A stretch of DNA of 64,000 nt from Pseudogemmobacter humi (GTDB taxonomy: Bacteria > Pseudomonadota > Alphaproteobacteria > Rhodobacterales > Rhodobacteraceae): NCBI RefSeq assembly GCF_900609055.1, contig NZ_UXAW01000056.1, forward strand, positions 23,296 through 87,295. The letters are read 5' to 3'. Below, one piece after another: positions 62,209 through 64,000 of the stretch. Both the position numbers and the translations under genes were made by a program. Position 1 is the stretch's first letter; every line of letters begins with the position of its first letter. Under the pieces are notes generated by a model. The model was not told the DNA's origin and searched no databases. It saw only the letters and a program-made list of their open reading frames with translations.

Positions 62209-62502
62209 ATGATCAGGTTCATGTCCTGGGCTACAGTTGCCGCGCTTCTCTCGGCGCCCGCTTTTGCGCAGGGGGTGCATGTCTTTGACAATCCCTGCGA
62301 GCGCGGGCCCGTTCCCTACTGGAACACGATCAACCATTCGCGTTCGCAGTTCATCGATTTCATCCAGGAGGTCCGTCCGGGGATGCCGCGGGATCTTGCG
62401 AGCGTGATCGCCCATGAGGTCTGCGACGACATCACCATCGTCGGCAATTCCGATGCACTGACGGCCCGGCTCAGGGTCCTGCTGCGCGAATACGGATACT
62501 GA
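62209..62502 (+). CDS. Small secreted protein of unknown function
   Basis: 97 residues with a signal peptide of about 20 residues (ending APAFA). The mature part has two cysteines (Cys30, Cys72) that could form a disulfide, and the segments FDNPCERGPVPYW and EVCDDITIVGN. Overall it recalls small periplasmic single-domain proteins with one disulfide such as the Rap1a/Tai group, but I cannot confirm this. The start follows GGAG. It stands alone in decayed surroundings. Confidence 0.7.
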   Translation: MIRFMSWATVAALLSAPAFAQGVHVFDNPCERGPVPYWNTINHSRSQFIDFIQEVRPGMPRDLASVIAHEVCDDITIVGNSDALTARLRVLLREYGY

Positions 62503-62859
62503 CCCTGCCGGACGGAGGAGAAAGACGCCCCGGCCGTCCGGGGTGATCGGCCTCTTGACGATGTCAAAGGGATTGGCGCTGGTCGCGGAACATGCGCAGA
62601 CGATGGTGCGCGTCCGCCCGTTCCTTTGGAGTGCGCCGCTCGGATTTTCCTTTATATTCAACGGGTCGGGGTCTTCAGTCCCGGCCATAAGCGCGGTTCG
62701 TTCGGGCGCCCGGCACTGCGTATCGCCTCCGGGCAGGCCGAGGTGGCCGGGCAGGGGGGCCGGAACGCCAGGGGGCCTCGCGGAGGCGATGCACGCCGCA
62801 CCGGGAGAGGAACGGGTTGCGAAGATGCTGGCCGCGCGGAACCGGCATCCGACTGTTCA
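62503..62859. other. 357-bp region before the phage-like remnant
   Basis: No intact gene. A plus-strand stretch (EAMHAAPGEERVAKMLAARN, near 62785-62845) in a different frame from the following remnant may be its frameshifted upstream part. Confidence 0.4.
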
Positions 62860-63231
62860 TTCTGGCCTACTCCGACGGCCAAGAGCGCGGGGACTCGCGC
62901 CTGCATCAACCTGGATCCGAAGCAGGGGCTGCGCTTCCGCACCGACCTGAACCAGAGCGGCAGTCAGATCGGGCTGAGCAATGCAGCCCTGTCCTGGACG
63001 CTGATGTGGGATCTGATGACGGCAGCGGGCCGGGAGCCCCGGCGGCCGGTCTCTGCCCCCCCCCCATGCCGGGTCGTCTTGCTGAATGGGGAGAGGTCCC
63101 CGGACGGCACCCTGAGCTTAAACCCGGCATTCACCGACCGGATGATGGGCTGGCCTCCTGGCTGGACCGATCCGCTGCGGCCGGTAACGGAGTGGTCCCG
63201 CTGGCTGCGGCGCGCGCGTGGCGATCTCTGA
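62860..63231 (+). pseudogene. Phage DNA-methyltransferase-like remnant
   Basis: The frame begins FWPTPTAKSAG, continues through SNAALSWTLMWDL, and ends LNPAFTDRMMGWPPGWTD and TEWSRWLRRARGDL before the stop. The WPTP segment and the LNPxxxxxMMGWPxGWTD ending are hallmarks of phage/prophage-encoded DNA methyltransferase-like proteins. No start codon or complete N-terminal part is in frame, so it is read as a decayed or truncated prophage gene. Confidence 0.55.
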
Positions 63232-63901
63232 GAGGGGAGTTGATGGCCGTTTAACCCGGCCCTTAAGGTGGCGTTAAGCCGGGGGCGAGCGGGCCGCTCA
63301 GCCCCCGGCCAAAATCGCGCTGCTGCAAGTCTTCGTGTCAAACCGTGCAAAATTCCGTGTCACGCTACAAGGGGTGTAAGTTGACACCAGTATCTGCACG
63401 GAAGCGGGATTATCCGGGAACAGCCGGGATCATCTGAAAATGGATGATAAAACAGTGAGATAAGTGGTCGTATCCGGTCCCTTCGGCCATGATTGCATAA
63501 ATTGCATATTGCGCCTTATGCGAGTCCAGATGGCCTTGCGGGCCCGTTTCGCCGAGGTCGGGCACCGGCCACGAGGGCACCGTTTAACTACCCGTTAAAT
63601 CGGCAAAAAGTCCAGAGCCTCGCAGGGCGCGAGTGGGCGGAAGATGGCACCAGAACGGCTCGGAACATGCAAATCGGCCCGCAACCTGCAAAAGCCAGTT
63701 GCATTTTGCGGTAAGATACTGAAATTGCATGATTTTACAGTGCAGATATTCGTGCCGAAGCCTCGCTGAACATGCCACAGATTTTCCGAGGTCGCCATAC
63801 TTTACCGATCCGGCAAAGTATTCCGTCCATCAGGGGCGGCCGTATGTGCGGGTGGGCTGGCGGACGTTCGATAAGACGCCCTGGCGCTAGTCGGCGGTTC
63901 T
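63232..63901. other. 670-bp AT-richer region with TTGCA/TGCAA motifs
   Basis: No gene recognised. GC is clearly lower than elsewhere. Six TTGCA or TGCAA words occur between 63494 and 63735 (for example ATTGCATAAATTGCATATTG and AGTTGCATTTTGCGG). It lies between a phage-like remnant and an insertion sequence, so it is probably acquired DNA. Confidence 0.5.
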
Positions 63902-64000
63902 TGAGCTGCTGCCGGTTTCGTGGACAGCAGGTTAAGCTAGCATAGCGCGGGCCTCGAACTCCATTGGGCTGAGGTAGCCCAGTTTCGAATGCCTTCTGCG
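63902..64000 (-). mobile_element. End of an IS3-family insertion sequence (cut by window edge)
   Basis: The outer end is marked by TGAGCTGCTGCCGGTTTCGT followed by GGACA at 63902-63926, beginning with TGA as IS3-family inverted repeats do. Inside it lies the transposase C-terminus. The other end and most of the element are beyond the right edge. Confidence 0.75.
63932..64000 (-). CDS. IS3-family transposase OrfB, C-terminal 22 residues
   Basis: On the minus strand the frame reads RRRHSKLGYLSPMEFEAR then AMLA and TAA. HSxLGYLSPxEFE is the characteristic C-terminus of IS3-family DDE transposases. The 5' part lies outside the window, so integrity of the transposase cannot be judged. Confidence 0.82.
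   Translation of the reverse strand, partial: RRRHSKLGYLSPMEFEARAMLA

Overview
The window is high-GC, densely packed alphaproteobacterial DNA, most likely from the Rhodobacterales (Rhodobacter/Paracoccus-like). The evidence is the GC-rich third codon positions, the murA - DUF2948 - hisD neighbourhood, deoC followed by a long two-domain aldehyde dehydrogenase, and post-gene repeats of the CCTCCGGCGGGGGTATTT type. Four-base ATGA/GTGA/TGATG overlaps are common and mark several operons.

Layout. (1) 1-1071: end of a fused peptide-type ABC ATPase. (2) 1.2-24.2 kb: a betaine-catabolism region. It has three LysR regulators, two MttB-family methyltransferase homologues, a 2-oxoglutarate oxygenase, a Rieske demethylase with its reductase, a TetR-controlled set (MDR reductase, HpbD-like hydroxyproline-betaine epimerase, two SDRs), a converging set (FAD oxidase, aldehyde dehydrogenase, DapA-family lyase, GntR regulator), a quaternary-amine ABC importer (ProVWX type) and an AraC regulator of the betaine/carnitine type. 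The natural reading is import of proline betaine or hydroxyproline betaine, epimerisation, N-demethylation, oxidation, deamination and dehydrogenation into central metabolism. (3) 24.3-27.7 kb: nadABC behind a TATACTC/GAGTATA operator. (4) 27.8-31.2 kb: MOSC protein, redoxin, unknown secreted protein, and a divergent MarR / DGC zinc-protein pair.

(5) 31.3-42.3 kb: the most interesting system. A nine-gene minus-strand operon encodes a histidine-lyase homologue without the ASG motif needed to make MIO, an OsmF/OpuC-type importer, a hydantoinase-like amidohydrolase, an N-carbamoyl amino acid amidohydrolase, a DUF917 (thiohydantoin desulfurase) protein and a HutU homologue. Gene by gene this matches ergothioneine degradation: ergothionase, thiourocanate hydratase, thiohydantoin desulfurase, hydantoinase, carbamoylglutamate hydrolase, ending in glutamate. 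A divergent LysR-type regulator with two tandem helix-turn-helix domains sits next to it. (6) 43.6-49.9 kb: BKACE enzyme, class III aminotransferase, polar amino acid ABC importer, C45 acyltransferase/hydrolase and RpiR regulator, probably a second amino-compound catabolic module.

(7) 50.2-51.9 kb: Tat-exported sulfide:quinone-reductase-like flavoprotein with a small membrane protein. (8) 52.8-56.2 kb: deoC and a two-domain aldehyde dehydrogenase. (9) 56.2-64.0 kb: housekeeping genes (tRNA-Thr, murA, DUF2948, hisD) mixed with decayed DNA: a NrdH-like remnant, a phage methyltransferase-like remnant, post-gene repeats, a small secreted protein, and the end of an IS3-family element running off the right edge. 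The region after hisD looks like a site of insertion and decay. Assignments rest on motifs read by eye; no searches were run.
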